From DUML01 sp050949905 (lineage in GTDB: Bacteria > Bacillota > Desulfitobacteriia > Desulfitobacteriales > Syntrophobotulaceae): a DNA stretch of 64,000 bases. Where the stretch lies: contig JBMNGP010000003.1 of assembly GCA_050949905.1 (NCBI GenBank), positions 310,001 to 374,000 of the forward strand, given 5' to 3'. The notes beneath the pieces are model-generated. The model saw nothing but the letters and a program-made list of their open reading frames with translations, did no database searches and was not told where the DNA came from. A program made the translations under genes and the position numbers. Below, piece after piece: positions 10,901-25,900 of this stretch. Numbering within the stretch: the first letter of the stretch is position 1; the number at the start of each line of letters is the position of its first letter.

Positions 10901-13900
10901 TATCATTGAAGGCACGGGGTATGCCACCGCCGATGCTAAGACCTTCGCCGCAACGGGCGGCATTTACGGAGGCAGCGGCAACTTTGCCAATGCCACGGCT
11001 AAGCCGGTTGTTCATAGCTATATAGGAAATGGGGCTCAAGTCAGAGTTAGCGGCGATGTTGTAATAGGTGCAATTGTAACGCCTCTGGCAACTGCTCTGG
11101 CGTCCGGCACTAATGTTGGTGCGGCCACTGCCGGTGTTTCCAGTGCCAAAGCCCAGGTTGATCCTGTAGCTGAAGCCTGGATAGGTGAAAATGCGCAGGT
11201 TCAGGCCGGACCGCTGTCGGTAAGCGGTGATCCTAATTTCATTTTCCTGACCAACGCTGTTTTGACCGGCAATCCTCAGCTTATCTTCGAAAATACAAGC
11301 GTTGAGATACAGGGTAATCCTGATCTGGACTTTGTGATCGGCGACGCCACCGGTGACCTGATTATCCGCTCAGCCGGCAGCTGGCTGGTTGACGGATTTA
11401 AGGCCGGGGATATTATCAATATCTATCTTGGCGAAGACTCGCCCAATAACGGTGTCTTTATCATTAATTTCTTAACAGATTCTCAATTAGTGGTCTCCAA
11501 AGTAACCGGTATTAACTGGTTAGGTGACGACGACAGTAGCTATGAGCTTAATTTGGAAACAAACAATTTCTTTAACCCGGAAAGTAATGTGCCGGATGGG
11601 ATAGTATACAGCAACAAGCCTTCCACTGTAACCAGGGACAGCGGCAGCTGGCTGGAAGACGGCTTTGCGCCGGGTCTGATCATTGAAATATCCGGTACGC
11701 AGTATAACAATGGGTACTTTATTATCGATAAGATCAGTGCCGACGGCAGTGTCATGGAAATGGAACCCGGCTTTGACTTTATAAATGAAACAGTTGCAGG
11801 CGGAGTTTCAATAACCGCCGAATGCCAGGACAGGATCATCAGGGACAGCGGCAGCTGGACTGAAGACGGCTTTGTGCCTGGGCAAATAATCAAAGTAATG
11901 GGTACTGCTCATAATGACGGTGCTTACGAGATTCTGTCCATTTCCCAGGATGGCAAAGATTTGACGCTAAAAACTCTTGATTCTTTCACCAGGGAAGAGA
12001 CTAGGGGAATAATGATCTCCAAACCCCGGTCTGCGACAGGTGATTCTAAATATATTTTCCTGAGCGAGGCAGTATTAACAGGTGATCCTCTGCTCCAATT
12101 TGAAGGTAATACCATTGCGCGGAACATTGGCAGCTGGCTTGAAGATGGTTTTGCTTCCGGCCAGACCATAAGTATTGCCGGTACTATGCATAATGACGGA
12201 TCATATATTATTGATACTATCGGAGCAAACGGGTTGATAATGGTCATCGATCCTGATAGCATTCCTTCCGGCAGCTTTACCAACGAAATAATTCAAACTG
12301 TCAGAACAGAAACAGTCGAAGATGAAACGGGAACAACAGAAATTGAGTATAAAGTAACAATTACCGCTGAGTGTGTGGACAGGATTATCAGAGATAACGG
12401 CAGCTGGCTGGAAGATGGCTTTGCCCCCGGCCAGGTAATCCAGGTGGTTGGTACTGTCGCTAATGATGGGATCTACGAAATTCTGTCCATTTCCGCAGAC
12501 GGCAAAGAACTGATTCTAAACAGCAACGGTCTCTTAGTGAGAGAAATAGCCAGCGGAATCCTGGTTTGCGATACCGAGGAGAGGGTCTCCAACATCAGTA
12601 TTAGTTCCCAGCACTTGATTCCTCAGGAAGGCTACAATGCCTGGGCTCAGGCTACAGGCTCCAGCGGCGGAGCGCTTTTGGGTGCGAACGCTACCACAGC
12701 AGAAGCCCTAAATACCGGATCATCCCGGGCTTATATAGGGAATAACGCCTCCTTAAGTATTACCGGGGAAATAACAATTCAGGCTTTCATGGACAGCATG
12801 CAATTAGCCGAAGCCGATGCTTATAACGGCGGCCTGCTGGCTGTCGGCGCCAGTCACGCAAATTCCGAAACTGATACTGAACTGGAAGCTTCTATAGGAG
12901 CAGGTGTTAAGATCAAAGCTTATCTCCTCATGCTCCTGGCGGTTGGTGCTGATGCCAATTATGCCGTGGCAACAGCCGGCGGCGGCGGAGTTATATCCGG
13001 TATGGCTGCTCTGGCTTCCACGGAGAATATTAGTGAGACTGTTGCTGCCATAAATAATAATGCTCAGTTGGTGGTGGATCAACTGGTGATGATTGCCGAC
13101 CACTTAGCTGCTTACAATACCAAAGTGAATACGGTAAATGCCTCAGTTGTCGGAGCCAGCGGGGCTAACGCTTATAATAATGTAGAAGCTCTGGTCGAAG
13201 CCGGAATTGGCAATGGGACATATATTGACGCTTATAATATCAATATCAGTGCCAATAACCGTTCGCTGAAAAATTGGCTGGATTCGCCGAATATTTCTTC
13301 TGCTTCCGGTGGAGCAGCGAATTTACCGGCTGCCAGCAGTAAGACCGATATTAAACATAATACCACTGTTTATGTCGGCAACGGGGCTAAACTGATCGTC
13401 CTGGGCGATGCTTTTAACCCCGGCCACCTGATACTCAATGCCTTTAATGCAATTGAGGCCAAAGACAGTGTCAAACTGGATGCTGGCGGTCTTCTTGCCC
13501 TTGCCTTAGCCCAGTCCATAATCGATGTCTTGGAGAATAACGCCAAGGTTATAGTAGGTAACGAAGCTACTTTACAAAGTGTAGGTGACATCAGTCTGTC
13601 GGCCCGCACCACGGAATCACTGGAAACCAAAGTCGATGTGGACACTTATGGATTAGCCGGGGCAGGTGAGGGCACTGCCAAGTCCTTGGCCAGAGCTAAT
13701 AACCTGATTCAAATAGGCGAACGCACCTATCTCTTTGCTGCAGGTGCCGTGAACCTCCTAGCCGGTATAAATAATGAAAAAGCTGTTAACAGTTATGACA
13801 TTAAAGCCTATATGGATCTCATGAATAATACGGTTTTCTCTGTTCCCCTCCCACCCCAAGCCGATGCACTGATAGCCCAGATAAATAACATTACTATTGG

Positions 13901-16900
13901 TAATTTAACGGTAATCGAGTCTGTGAAAGACACCAATCTGCTGGCTAAAGACGGCTATACCATTACGGTTGGCAAGGGCAGCGGCAAAGATTTTGTACTT
14001 AGTGCTTTAGGAGCCGAACTTACCGGCGGCAGCACCAAGATTGAAAGTGATTCTACCGTTCGGGTGGACGGCACTGTCAAAGTTGGTGTCCGCAGTGTTC
14101 AGGAGCTGATTATCGGCTCTGACGGGAATGTGGTCAAACAAAGCGAAGGCGTGTCCTTCAGCCGAATTTACGATACTGCCTACAATAACAAGCTGTCGGA
14201 GATCTCCAGAGTAGATGCTCTGGCCCGCCGTTATGCGGGAACAGAAGCCGGGAATGCCTTTAAAGCGCAGTTGGAATTCCTGAAAGCAGAATTGGCTCAA
14301 TTGGGCGTAAACGGCTCCACGGTAATCAGGATTATTGTTGTGGACGACATTTTTGCCGGGGCGGCCAATATCAATGTTGAGGCTTATTCCCTGGTGGGCA
14401 GCGGCAAACTCCTCGCCATGAGCGAAGCAGCATTAATCAATATCGAGAATTATAGTTCCGACTATCTGCAGTTAGGAAAACTCGTTATTCCGGAAACGGA
14501 CGGCGGGAAGCTGTGGTTTAACCATTGGTCCGTAGTGGCTGCTCCAGGAAAGACTCTGAATGAAGTAATTAACGAGCGCAACCGTCTTAAAGGAGCTGCT
14601 TTTGCCGAGATTAAAACCAGTGATACCTTGCCGCCGCCGCAGATCACAGTTAAGAGCACTTATACCAAAGACGGATGGTCACCTGATATTCAGTTAACAG
14701 GAGAAATTCGCAATGTAGGCACACCGAACAATCCCGGGACAGTTACTATCACCAGCACAGGCAGTATTTCCAGCCAAGGTGTAATTGATGCCGGTACAGT
14801 TACTTTGGAAGCCGGGGGAAGTTTTGTCCAAAGCTATGTGGATACTTTCTACAACGTTGGTGGTTCACCCCGCAGCCACTGGGCTGTGGTAGCCAGTGCC
14901 AGAGAATGGGGTAGGATAAATTATCCCTCAGGTTATTCTTGGCCGCAATTTATTGCGGGGAATCTCTTACATCCCTTGTATTGGATATTTGGCAAAACTG
15001 GAGCAGAAATCAAGACTGAAATAAATAATTACATTAACAATGTCATTTTGCATCCTAACAATCGCAACCGCCAGGATCCTCAACTGAGCGAAATCCGCGG
15101 AGATAATATCTTTATCGCGGCCCGTTACCTGAATATCAACGGCTTGGTTCAAGCCGGCCGCGATAGATACGATGTAACTCTCGGCAGTGATATAGAATCC
15201 TTAATTAACTGGGGCAAGAGTGCTAATTACTTTTCTACTGATATAAATAACGGTCGTAACCTTCTGTACCAGATCGGTGACTTTAAGATTCGTTATGATC
15301 TGATTAATGATGCTATTGTAGTCGATGATCTCAAAGTTCGTGGCGGATATCTGCAGGTTTTCGGTCAGATTCTCAGTACAGGCACAGGAAAACTTCTGGC
15401 CCTGGATGGTTACGGAACAATTAATATCAATAACCAGACCAGCTACAGAATGATTCTTAAATCGCTGGATACCGGTAACGCTTCACCCGGAACAATTGTA
15501 ATAACGGATACAGCCAAGAAAAAAGGTGGTACCACCAACGTTTATCTTACCACCAAGTACCAGCGGAGCTATAATCCCGTCACAGGTCAGTATCAAGTAA
15601 TTACTAAAACTTGGTATTCAGATCAGACCGAAGCCCAAGCTTCATCAAGCATTTCTGCTGGCAGTACCTCAACATACAATCCGGTCAGCGGTTACCGTTT
15701 CGAATGGGTTACAGGCCAGGATGCAACAGAGCAGACTACCGAAGTATACCGGACAAGTAAATGGCTGGGAATCTTTAACGTTGATGCTCTAATGAGCGAT
15801 CCCCGCAATCTGGTCTCCCGTGAGACCATCCGCTATGGAACCCCAGTTCTGCTGCCTAACGGAGAATATATCACCTATAAGCCGGAATCAGTTAATGAAC
15901 CGTATTTATATTGGTTTAAAACTTATGATATTGGTGCAGGCGGCAAAGGTACGAAAGTCTACGAAAATACAAGTAAATCTACAAACTGGATAGGTACTGT
16001 TACCTGGACCACAACAGTAATCTTCGAAAAAGGTAAGAAAGAAGTACACTACCACAGCGTGAAAGCAGATTATCCAATCTTAATAGAATTTGCCGGAGGT
16101 AGGGAAGGTTTAATTAACGTCCTATCCAAGGGGAATCTTATCCTGGAAGGAAATCTGACAAACTCTTCCGGAGATATTACCCTTAAGTCTAACGGTTCAA
16201 TTGAGCAGACTTCCGATTCGGTTATTAAAGCTAAAAACCTCTATCTACAGGCCGGAAGCGGCATTGGCAACAATTTGCCCATCCTGGTCTGCTTAAGCGG
16301 AACTCTTAACGCTCTAACCGGCTCCGGCAATATTAACATTAGAGAAACCGAAGGAAGCCTGAATCTAAAACAGGTTATCACCGATAATGGCAATGTTTGT
16401 CTGGAAGCCCAAACCGGAATATATAAGGCTGCTTCCGATTCCCTCGTCAAGGGCGGCGTTATTGAACTCCTGGCCGGCACTGGTCCTATCGGCAGCAGCA
16501 GCGGCTATCTCCCCTTGGAAGCCGGCACGGGAGATAACCAAGGTCTGAAAGCTCAAGCTAACAATAATATTTATCTCAGTGCTCATAACTTACAAGTAAT
16601 CAGCATCGCTTCCAACCAGGGAGATGTATTCATCCAACTGACCGGCAAACTCACCGACGGGAACGGTTCGGAAAGTATCGATCCCATTGCCAGCGGCAAC
16701 CTCTTAAACCTTTGGGATGAGGCCTCAGTTCCCGGCAGCGCAGGTTACTACACACCGGAGGAAATCAATGCCCTTCTAATATATAGTTTAACGAAAAACC
16801 TTACCGACACGGTCTTTAATAAGGAAATTGCTAACATTACAGGAAATAATATTACCATTGTCGCCCCTCAAGGTGCAGGAAGCTTTAGAGAGATTAGAAT

Positions 16901-19900
16901 TGACTTTGAGGGCGGTTTGGCGGAACTCGATACCGAAACCAGGATTATGCTGGCAGCTGCAGAACGGGGAGATGTAGTGTTCTACGATCAAAACGGCAAC
17001 CCTGTGAATCCGGCTAATCCGGGTGCAACTCCGGCTTATCTGATCCTTAAACTTTATGATGATATTGATATCGAGGCTTCCGGACAGGTCAGCGTATCTG
17101 CTGCAGCGGGAGATATCCATCTTGGTTCGGAAAACAATATTACCTTAGGCAACATTAACGGACTCGCTATCCGGATAAAAACCGCAAATAATCTTTATAA
17201 CGGTGCAAGTGCAGGAGTCCCCAATATTGTTGGCGATAATCTCATTCTGGAAGCAGGCACTGCAAATATTGGCACAAGTGACAAGCCTGTGACGCTAACA
17301 ATTAATAATCCCGCTACCAATACCAACACCTTGAAGGCTATAGCCGGACAAAATATCTACCTTAGCAGCCAAGCATACGGCAGCGAGAACGGAGACTTAA
17401 GGCTTGACTTCATCTATGCTCCAAGTCTTGTCAAATTAGTCAGCACCGGTTATTTAAGAGGTATTAACGGCTCAAGTCTGCCAAGTATTATAGGCAATAG
17501 TCTTGACCTGACGGCTCTGTCTATCGGAGAGGAAAATAACTATCTGCTTATTGATCTGGCTGAGGCAGGTACCTTAAACGTTATTGCTACAAATAATATT
17601 TACATTTACGAGATTAACGGGAATATGACGGTGGGTTTAGTCAATTCCGGTAGCAATGTCTACTTAAAGGCTGCCAACATTTTTGGCACGACTCAAGGGA
17701 CCGGTACTGAAACCCATATAGATGCGCCTAATATCAACCTTAACGCTTTAGCCGGTACTATCGGCCGGTCCGACCAATACCTGAATATTGCCACCTCCGG
17801 CAGGGGAACAATCACGGCCTTAAGCCAGGGAGACCTCTATATCAACGAAGTTGGCGGAGACCTCAAGATTGATCGTGTCACTACCCAGGGAGACGGAACT
17901 ACTGCTTACATTAAAGCAGTTCAGAGAATCCTGAACGGTACTGACGGGATAAGTATCATTGCGAACAAACTTTACCTCCAAGACCCACTAGGTATTGGCA
18001 CAGAGGCAGATCCGCTGCGTGTCCAGGTTGTATATCTGGAAGCTTCGGCAGGCAACAGCGGGATGTGGCTCCAGAACAACGGCAGCCTTAATATAGGCGG
18101 TGTCAGCCCGGATCAGGGAGTGAGCAGTGCAGGGCTAATCAACATTGCGGTAAGCGGCTCCCTGAACATTGCGGAAAGCATCACAGCGGGTTCGTTGCTT
18201 GAACTCACTTCAACCGCTTCCCTCATAATTAATAGTACTGTTACCGGGGATGGCGCGGTGAGCATTTCCGGTGGATCTGTCACGATTCTTGGAAGTGTTA
18301 ATGGCGGCTCGACGATACTTATTAGCTCATTAGGCGAAATAACTGTTTCCGGAACAGTTACTGGTGCAGGGCAAATTACTCTTAATGCATCCGGTCCTAT
18401 TACTGTTACTAATGTTATTAATTCCGCTTCCGAAATAAACATTACCTCCTCAGCCAATTTGATAATAAGCGGCAGTGTTGCTGCCGGCGGGGATATTACT
18501 CTTATCGCGCTTGATGCTCCGGCGGACGGCAATGACATTATTATTCAAAACGGTGCCATTATCTTGTCACAGAATGCCCTCGTTAGCTTGCTGGCAGGGG
18601 ATAGGATTATCGTGGAAGCTGAGGCTATCCTCCAAGCAGCCACAGAAATTATTATTGGTATTGATGCCGGTACCGTCGACGCCAACGGCGGCAGCGCAGA
18701 AATATACGGGAAAATCCTGGTTCCTCTCCTAACGCTCAGTGGCGGGGATCATGCGGACACCATATTGATTGATACTGATTTCGCCTTGCCTAACACCGTC
18801 ATTACAGGTGGCAAGGGAGATGACTTAATCACTTTGAATAAACTGACAACAATGATTGGGCAATATGGTGGCGAACGGGTATCCATAAGCTTAGATGGAC
18901 AAGAAGGCAGTGACAGTATCATTATTAATCTCTTCGGAGTGAGTGATTACCTCGTCAAAGTCAACGACAGTGGCTTAATCGGCGAGGACATCCTGACACT
19001 GAACGGGACGGAAAACGCTGATCAAATTCTGATCCGGGCCTATTTCATCGCCCTGATCAATGAGGGGTTGGATGGAAACCATGACGGTTATGACGATGTG
19101 GAACGGATCAACTATAATGGAACCTTGGAAAAAGTCTTGATCAATACCTTGGGCGGTAACGACTATGTGGTTGCCGACGATAGCAGCGCCTATATCTGTA
19201 TTGACGGCGGGGAAGGGGACGATTACTTCCAGATTGGGCAGGTCTTCCTATCGCCCCGTGCCGCCAATGCCAACGTGGCTCCCGGCGACGAAATCATAAC
19301 CGTGGAAACTACCCAGGGCTATCTGACCAACGGAGTCAGTGTGCCTATGGATGTCTATGGCGGCAACGGCAACGATGTGTTCCAGGTCTACCATAACAAG
19401 GCTGAACTGGGGCTTTATGGCGAAGACGGCAATGACAAATTCGTGGTACGGGCTTTCGTTATCCTGGATGACAGTGCCCTGCAGGCAATGACCAACCTGG
19501 TAGGAGGCTCCGGTAACGATGAGATTCATTATGCCATCAATGCCCCTGTCAATATCGAAGGTGGCGAAGGGGAAGATACTCTGACCGTTCTGGGTACCGA
19601 ATTCGCCGATAACTTTGTGGTGACCGAAAACGGCGTTTACGGTGCCGGTCTCAATATTACCTTTGATACCATCGAAATCCTGGAAGTGGACGGGATGCAA
19701 GGGGATGACATTTTCTACGTCCTTAGCGTTAAAGCAGGAGTTAAATTGATCCTGGTTGGCCATCTGGGCAGCGACACCTTCGTTTTCGGCGGAGATATCA
19801 ACGGAAGAGTTGTGAGTTATGACGAAAACGGCAACCCAATTGATTTTTCCGGGCCCGAATGGGAGGCATCCCATCAAACCGGACTTATCCAGGGTGAAGT

Positions 19901-22900
19901 TATCATTGACGGCGGCCTGCCCAATATGGATCATGCCCTGGCCGGTGCCCTGATGCTACCCCACGAAACCAATAATCATATCCCCTGGGGAACTGTTACC
20001 GATGCTACCTCCACCACACTGACAGACACGGCGCTTGATTTTACAGATAAGCTTAATCCTGAATATGATGCAGCCCTTTATATCGCTATTCTGGACGATT
20101 TGGGCAGGATTTTAGATACTCGCAAAGTAAGCGCTTACGATGCCCATACCATTACCGTACAGACCCCTTGGACTACTGTGCCGGCAGGAGCTCAGTACGT
20201 AATCCTCTACTTAAGTCCAACGCTTTTTGAGGATGAGGATGAGCAAACCGATAGCATGAAGGTCTATAACGACCGCTCCGGCACAAATGACACAGGAAGC
20301 CTGACATACAACAAATTAAGCGGGCTGAACATGCTTAAAGGAATAACCTACAGCAACCTGGAGCATATTCAGATCTGGCTGGGTACAGGGAACGATACCT
20401 TCACTGTCGGCAGCACTCCGGCGGGAACCGTTGTGGAAGTAAGCGGCAATGAGGGCAATGATACCTTTAACCTTGAGCAAGCTCAAAATAACCTGACAAT
20501 AAACGGTGATGCCGGTGAAGACTGCTTCAATGTCCAGTTTGCACCCGAATCTCTGGGAACTGTCAACCTCTATGGCGGCAGTGGCAACGATACGTTTAAT
20601 ATCCTGCCCAACGGCGCCGTACCAGCTTTAGATTTGACCATGGACGGAGGCGCCGGTAATGATACCTGGTACTTCTATGAATCCTGGGGTCAGATTGACC
20701 GGCTGCTCGATAGCGGAAGCGGGATTGATACCCTTGACTTTACCCGGGTAGGCTCCGAACAAAAACTGCGCTTTATAATCTCCAATAACCAGGTAACGGT
20801 AACCATTGGAGATGTAGCGGATCTAACACTGGCCAACAGCGTTATTCATGATGGTAACACCATTGAAAACCTGATTGGCGGACCGGAAAACGATACTTTC
20901 CAATTTGCCGACGGGGCGAGCCTCGCTTCCGGAGACACCGGGGCAGGTGCCGGAACGGCTGTTTCCACCATAGACGGTTACTTGGGGAATGCCAACCTCT
21001 TGGATTACTCCCGCTATACCAGCGGTATTACCGTTAATCTCAGTTTGAACCAAGCCACCGGCTTGCACTTTGTAACCAATCTGCAAAATGTTACCGGTGG
21101 CAGCGGGGATGACGAGATTACCGGGGATAACGCCGGCAACGTAATAAACGGCGGTCCGGGCAACGATATCCTTATCGGCTTAGGCGGCGACGATTACTAT
21201 ATGTTCCAGGATAACTGGGGTAGTGACATTATTATTGAAGCCACAGGCGGCGGCAATGACACCGTAAGCTTCTACGCCCCTGTCGGCGACACCATAACCT
21301 GGATCATGCAACCGGTTACAACAGATCTCATCTTCAGATTAGATAATAACGGAGTCTGGGATACTGTTACCGATGCTAATAATGCCCAAAACAACCTGAA
21401 GTTTACTTCCCGTCAGCTTGAATACGCTTTCGGCAGCTTAGGCAGAGATTCCCTCTATACTCTGGATACCGACAGCACCTTCTATTTGGATGGCGTCAAT
21501 ACCGATACCGATCCCAACTTTACTCCTGACCTGAATCCTACCATGGTTTCGGAAGAAGAGCGGAACACTTATACAGCCTTATTGGAAAGCGGCAATTATA
21601 TTCTGGAATTTGCTAATATAGAACGGATATTCGCCGGCAGCGGCCAGGATGAATTCAACTTGGCAGGGCGCACCCAGAGTTACGAACTCTTCGGCGGAGC
21701 CGGTGACGATATCTTCCGTTTTGCCGATGGAATTACCATGGCTGACCGGGATTACCAGGCCATTATCGACGGTCAGGGAGGCCGGGATACCCTGCATCTG
21801 GACTATACCACCGATGTGTTTATCGATCTATCTCTCGGCCGTACCAGTGCCATTGCTGATGGTGCTCTAAACCGCATCTTAAATATGGAAAACATAATCG
21901 GCGGTGCGGGGAACGATATCTTAACCGGGGATGACGGAGATAACATCCTGTATGGCGGCGGCGGCAACGATATCCTTAGCGGCGGTCTGGGCAATGACAC
22001 TTACCTCTTCGGAGACAATTGGGGTGAGGACATCATTATTGAACTTCCGGGAGAGGATAACGACACCCTAAGCTTCGCCGGCAACCTGCCCTTAGGTTTA
22101 GCCCCGGCGACGGCTAAGATTCTCTTTGTCCTTGGCCTCACAGACCTGGTGGCCGGCGATGGCGTTAATACCGTCACCTATGACGCGCTGACCTGCCAAG
22201 GCAACAATATCGAGAACCTGGTTGGCGGCAGCGGCGACGATACCTTCCGTTTACTTGACGGAGCCGGGCTGAACGGTCAAATCGACGGCTTTACCGGCAG
22301 CGACACCCTGGATTACAGTGCTTACACGACTGAGCTTAACTTTGTCCTGACAGCTACCGGCAGCCTGGATGGCTTTAACGGTAAGGAAGCTTCCCTTAAC
22401 GGCGGATTCTTCAACATAGACCGGATCATGGCGGGCTTAAGCGGCAGCGACAGACTTACCGGACTGGATACTGAGGCGGTCTTTAACATTAATACCTCGG
22501 ACATTAACTACCAAGTAGGCCATAACCACCTGACATTCACCAACTTTGAATATATAAACGGCGGCAGTGCTGCCGACACCTTCAATTTCTTAGGGACTAA
22601 CGAACAGGTAAAAGAATACCGGGGCGGCGCCGGTAACGATATCTTTAATATCTTTGGTTTAGCAGCTGTACCAGGCCGGATCGACGGGCAAGGCGGAATT
22701 GACCGCTTAGATTACAGTAACTACGATCGAGGCGATCATAGCGGTGTCTTTGTCGACCTGGTATCTCAACTGGCTGAAGCAGTCTTTAATAAACTCGCCG
22801 GAGGTATTCTGGGAATCGAATCCCTTACCGGCAGTAACTTCAATGATATCCTGATTGGGGATGAATATGATAACATTCTGGAAGGTTTAGACGGGGACGA

Positions 22901-25900
22901 TATTCTGCTGGCCGGCAGCGGAATCGACATACTCCGTGGTGGTCTGGGCAGCGATGTTTACCGCTTCCTGGCTGATTGGGGCAGTGTTCTAATTGAAGAC
23001 CTCGGCGGCCTGGCAGATGAGCTTGATTTCTCGGAAGTCTCCTTAAGCCTGACCTTTACCTTCATGCTGGGCGGACTTGCAGTTAACGGCGGCGGCCAAA
23101 CCGTTAATATTACCGGCAATAATGTCGAACGTATTCGGGGCGGCAAGAATAATGACACCTTTATCTTCGGTGAGGATGGAGTTACCCTGGCCGGCGGAGC
23201 AGGTATTATCGACGGTGGCGGTGGAGAAAATACGCTGGACTACCAGACCTTCAGCGCTTCCAGTCCGGTTGCGGTAGACCTGGCTTTAGGTACAGCCACC
23301 GGAACTAATGGCATCCAAAATATCCGTCATATCTACGGCGGAGCTGGAAATGACACCCTCCTGGGCGATGACCTGAATAACACTCTGAGAGGCGGAACCG
23401 GCCATGACTATCTGGATGGCCGCGGCGGCAGCGATACTCTGGATGAAAGCAATGCCACCACCGACCTGAACATCAACTTAAGCCGAAGCGATGCTCAGGA
23501 TACCGGATTAGGTCTGGACACAATCATAAATATAGAAAACTTACGCACCGGCTCCGGTAACGATATTCTTCAAGGCAAGGGCACAGGTGAGGCCTCTATC
23601 CTGGAAGGCGGCCAGGGTAACGACACCTACGTCTTTGCCGGGGATTGGAATAACATTTCCGTCATTGATAACGGCGGAGACGATACTTATGACTTCTCGG
23701 CGGTCAGCACGGATCTTACCTTTGACTTAAATGACACCATCTTCATCAGTGACAACAGCCACAGCCACAGCAACCTCACCGGCGGAATCGAGAGATTCCT
23801 GGGCGGCAGTGGTAACGATACCTTTAAGATAGGCGACAACTTGCCGTCAGGGATTACTTTAGACGGTCAGGGCGGCCAGGATATCCTGGACTTTGGCGCT
23901 TTAAGCACAGCCAGCACTGTCCACTTGACCGGAATTGGCACTATTAGCGATCTCAGTGGCCGCTATGGCTTTGACGGTACGGAAAACTCTCTGGGACTTA
24001 ACTTCAACAACATGGATGTTTTCGTGGGAAGCAATGCCTCCGGAGTAACCGATATCCTCCAGGGAGCCGATCTGGAAGCTGTCTGGACCTTCACGGATAC
24101 AGAAAAGAGCTACACTAGCGGCGAAGCCCTGGCAATTTTCAGCGGCTATGAAATCCTCCGGGGTGGAAGCCTTTCAGATAGCTTTGCCTTTCCCGGCAGT
24201 GCCCAATTTACCGGCAGCCTGGACGGCGGTGCGGGTGATGACACTTTGGACTTCAGCACTTATGGCAGCGGCATAATTGCAGACCTTGAACATTTAACCG
24301 TTACCGGCCTTAACGGCACCTTTACCAACATGGAAATGCTTCTGGGCAGCGCTTACACTGACTGTCTGAGCGCGAAAGAAAGCGGCAGCACCTTTGTCCT
24401 CACAGACATGAAGAGCGGTGTGGCCGACGGTTGGCTCACATTTGCCGATATAGACCAAATCGCCGGTAAAGCGGGCAATGACCACTTGGATTATAGGCAA
24501 TATGAAGAAGCCATTGAACTGGCTATCAGCGGCATCTCGGCTTTAGGCGGTTTTGACGGCAATGAAAGTGTCTGCGGCATTCAATTCTCCAGTATAAACA
24601 CCTTAACAGGCAGTGAGGCCTCCGACCGTGTCACAGGAATGGCTGCAGCGGCAACCTGGTTTATTACCGGCAGCGGCAGCGGCAGCTACCAGGCGGGCGG
24701 GGAAACCCTTACCTTTACAGCTATCGAAAACCTGATTGGCGGCAGTGATGAGGATACCCTCTCTTATGCGGAATATGATGGGAATATAACTGTAGCACTG
24801 ACCGGTACGGGGACTGACAAAGGTTTCCGTGGTCTGGCCGACGGAATCGAAACTTTTGATAATATAGACATCATCCTTGGTTCCGCTTTATCCGGCGGCA
24901 TGGATACTTTGCATGGAGCCGATTTGGCGGCGCAGTGGATCTTTACCAAGGATGGAGAACAAGATAAATTCACTTACCAGGCTTCAGGACGGATCCTAGA
25001 CTTCAGCGGCTTCGAACTGCTTCGGGGCGGCAATCTGGCCGATACTTTCCTGTTTAATCTTGACGCCCTTTTCCCGGGCAGCCTGGATGGCGGAGACGGC
25101 GACAATAGCCTGGATTACACCACTTACAACGGCAATGCGGCAGTTTCCTTAAGCGGAATCGGCAGCACAACAGGCTTTGCCGGAACGGCAAGCGGTTTAA
25201 CCGGAACCTTCGACAATATCAATATACTTAAAGGTGGGGACGGCTCAGACACATTGACGGGAGCGGACTTAAGCGCAACCTTTGAACTGGACGGCAGTGA
25301 CCGCTACCTGGCTGCGAGTCGGGAACTGGCCTTCAGCGGCTTGGAGATCATAAACGGCGGCAGCTTGGACGATACTTTCCTAATTAGTGGCAACGTTGTC
25401 TATAACCTAAGCGGCGGTGCCGGCGACGACAGATTTGTCTTCAGTGACGGAGCCTCCTTAAGCGGAACCCTGGACGGCGGTTCAGGACTTGATACCTTAG
25501 ATTTCACGGCTAATACCTCTGCCATCAGTGTCAGCCTGACTGCTTATACCTCTGAAGGCTATAACGGAAACCAGTCCGCTCTTAGCCATGGCTTTACAGG
25601 AATTGACAGCCTTAAGGCACCCGATATTGACGGAGTAAACGGTGATCGGCTCTATGGGGTGGCATACCTTGCCGGACAGTGGATCCTGGACGGCTTAAAC
25701 AGCAGCTACCGGGCGGAAGGGGCGGAATCCGGTCTGAACTTTACCGGCTTTGGACTCCTCTACGGTGGCAATAAAGACGATCTCTTTATCCTAACCGGTC
25801 AGGAAAGCGGTCGCCTCTTCGGCGGACTGGGCAACGATACCTTCCGGCTCTTGGATGGTGCCGGACTGACTGGCAACATAGACGGCGGCGGCGGAGTAAA

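Larger units (their letters stand above)
1..11215 (+). repeat. Gly/Ala-rich beta-hairpin repeat array (inside the giant protein)
   Basis: Roughly 50-75-residue units alternate a polar strand pair, such as AYIGDNAKVSAQQNIIVSAE, with a hydrophobic glycine-rich segment such as GSGGGAAGVAGALAV. Asx-rich caps (INQD.., VNAKG..) sit at the turns. The units diverge by point changes and small inserts and cover about 11 kb without a break in phase, apart from the two frame shifts. Similar arrays are known in very large bacterial surface proteins annotated as haemagglutinin-like or beta-strand repeat proteins. The fold, stacked beta hairpins or a beta helix, is inferred. Confidence 0.7.
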
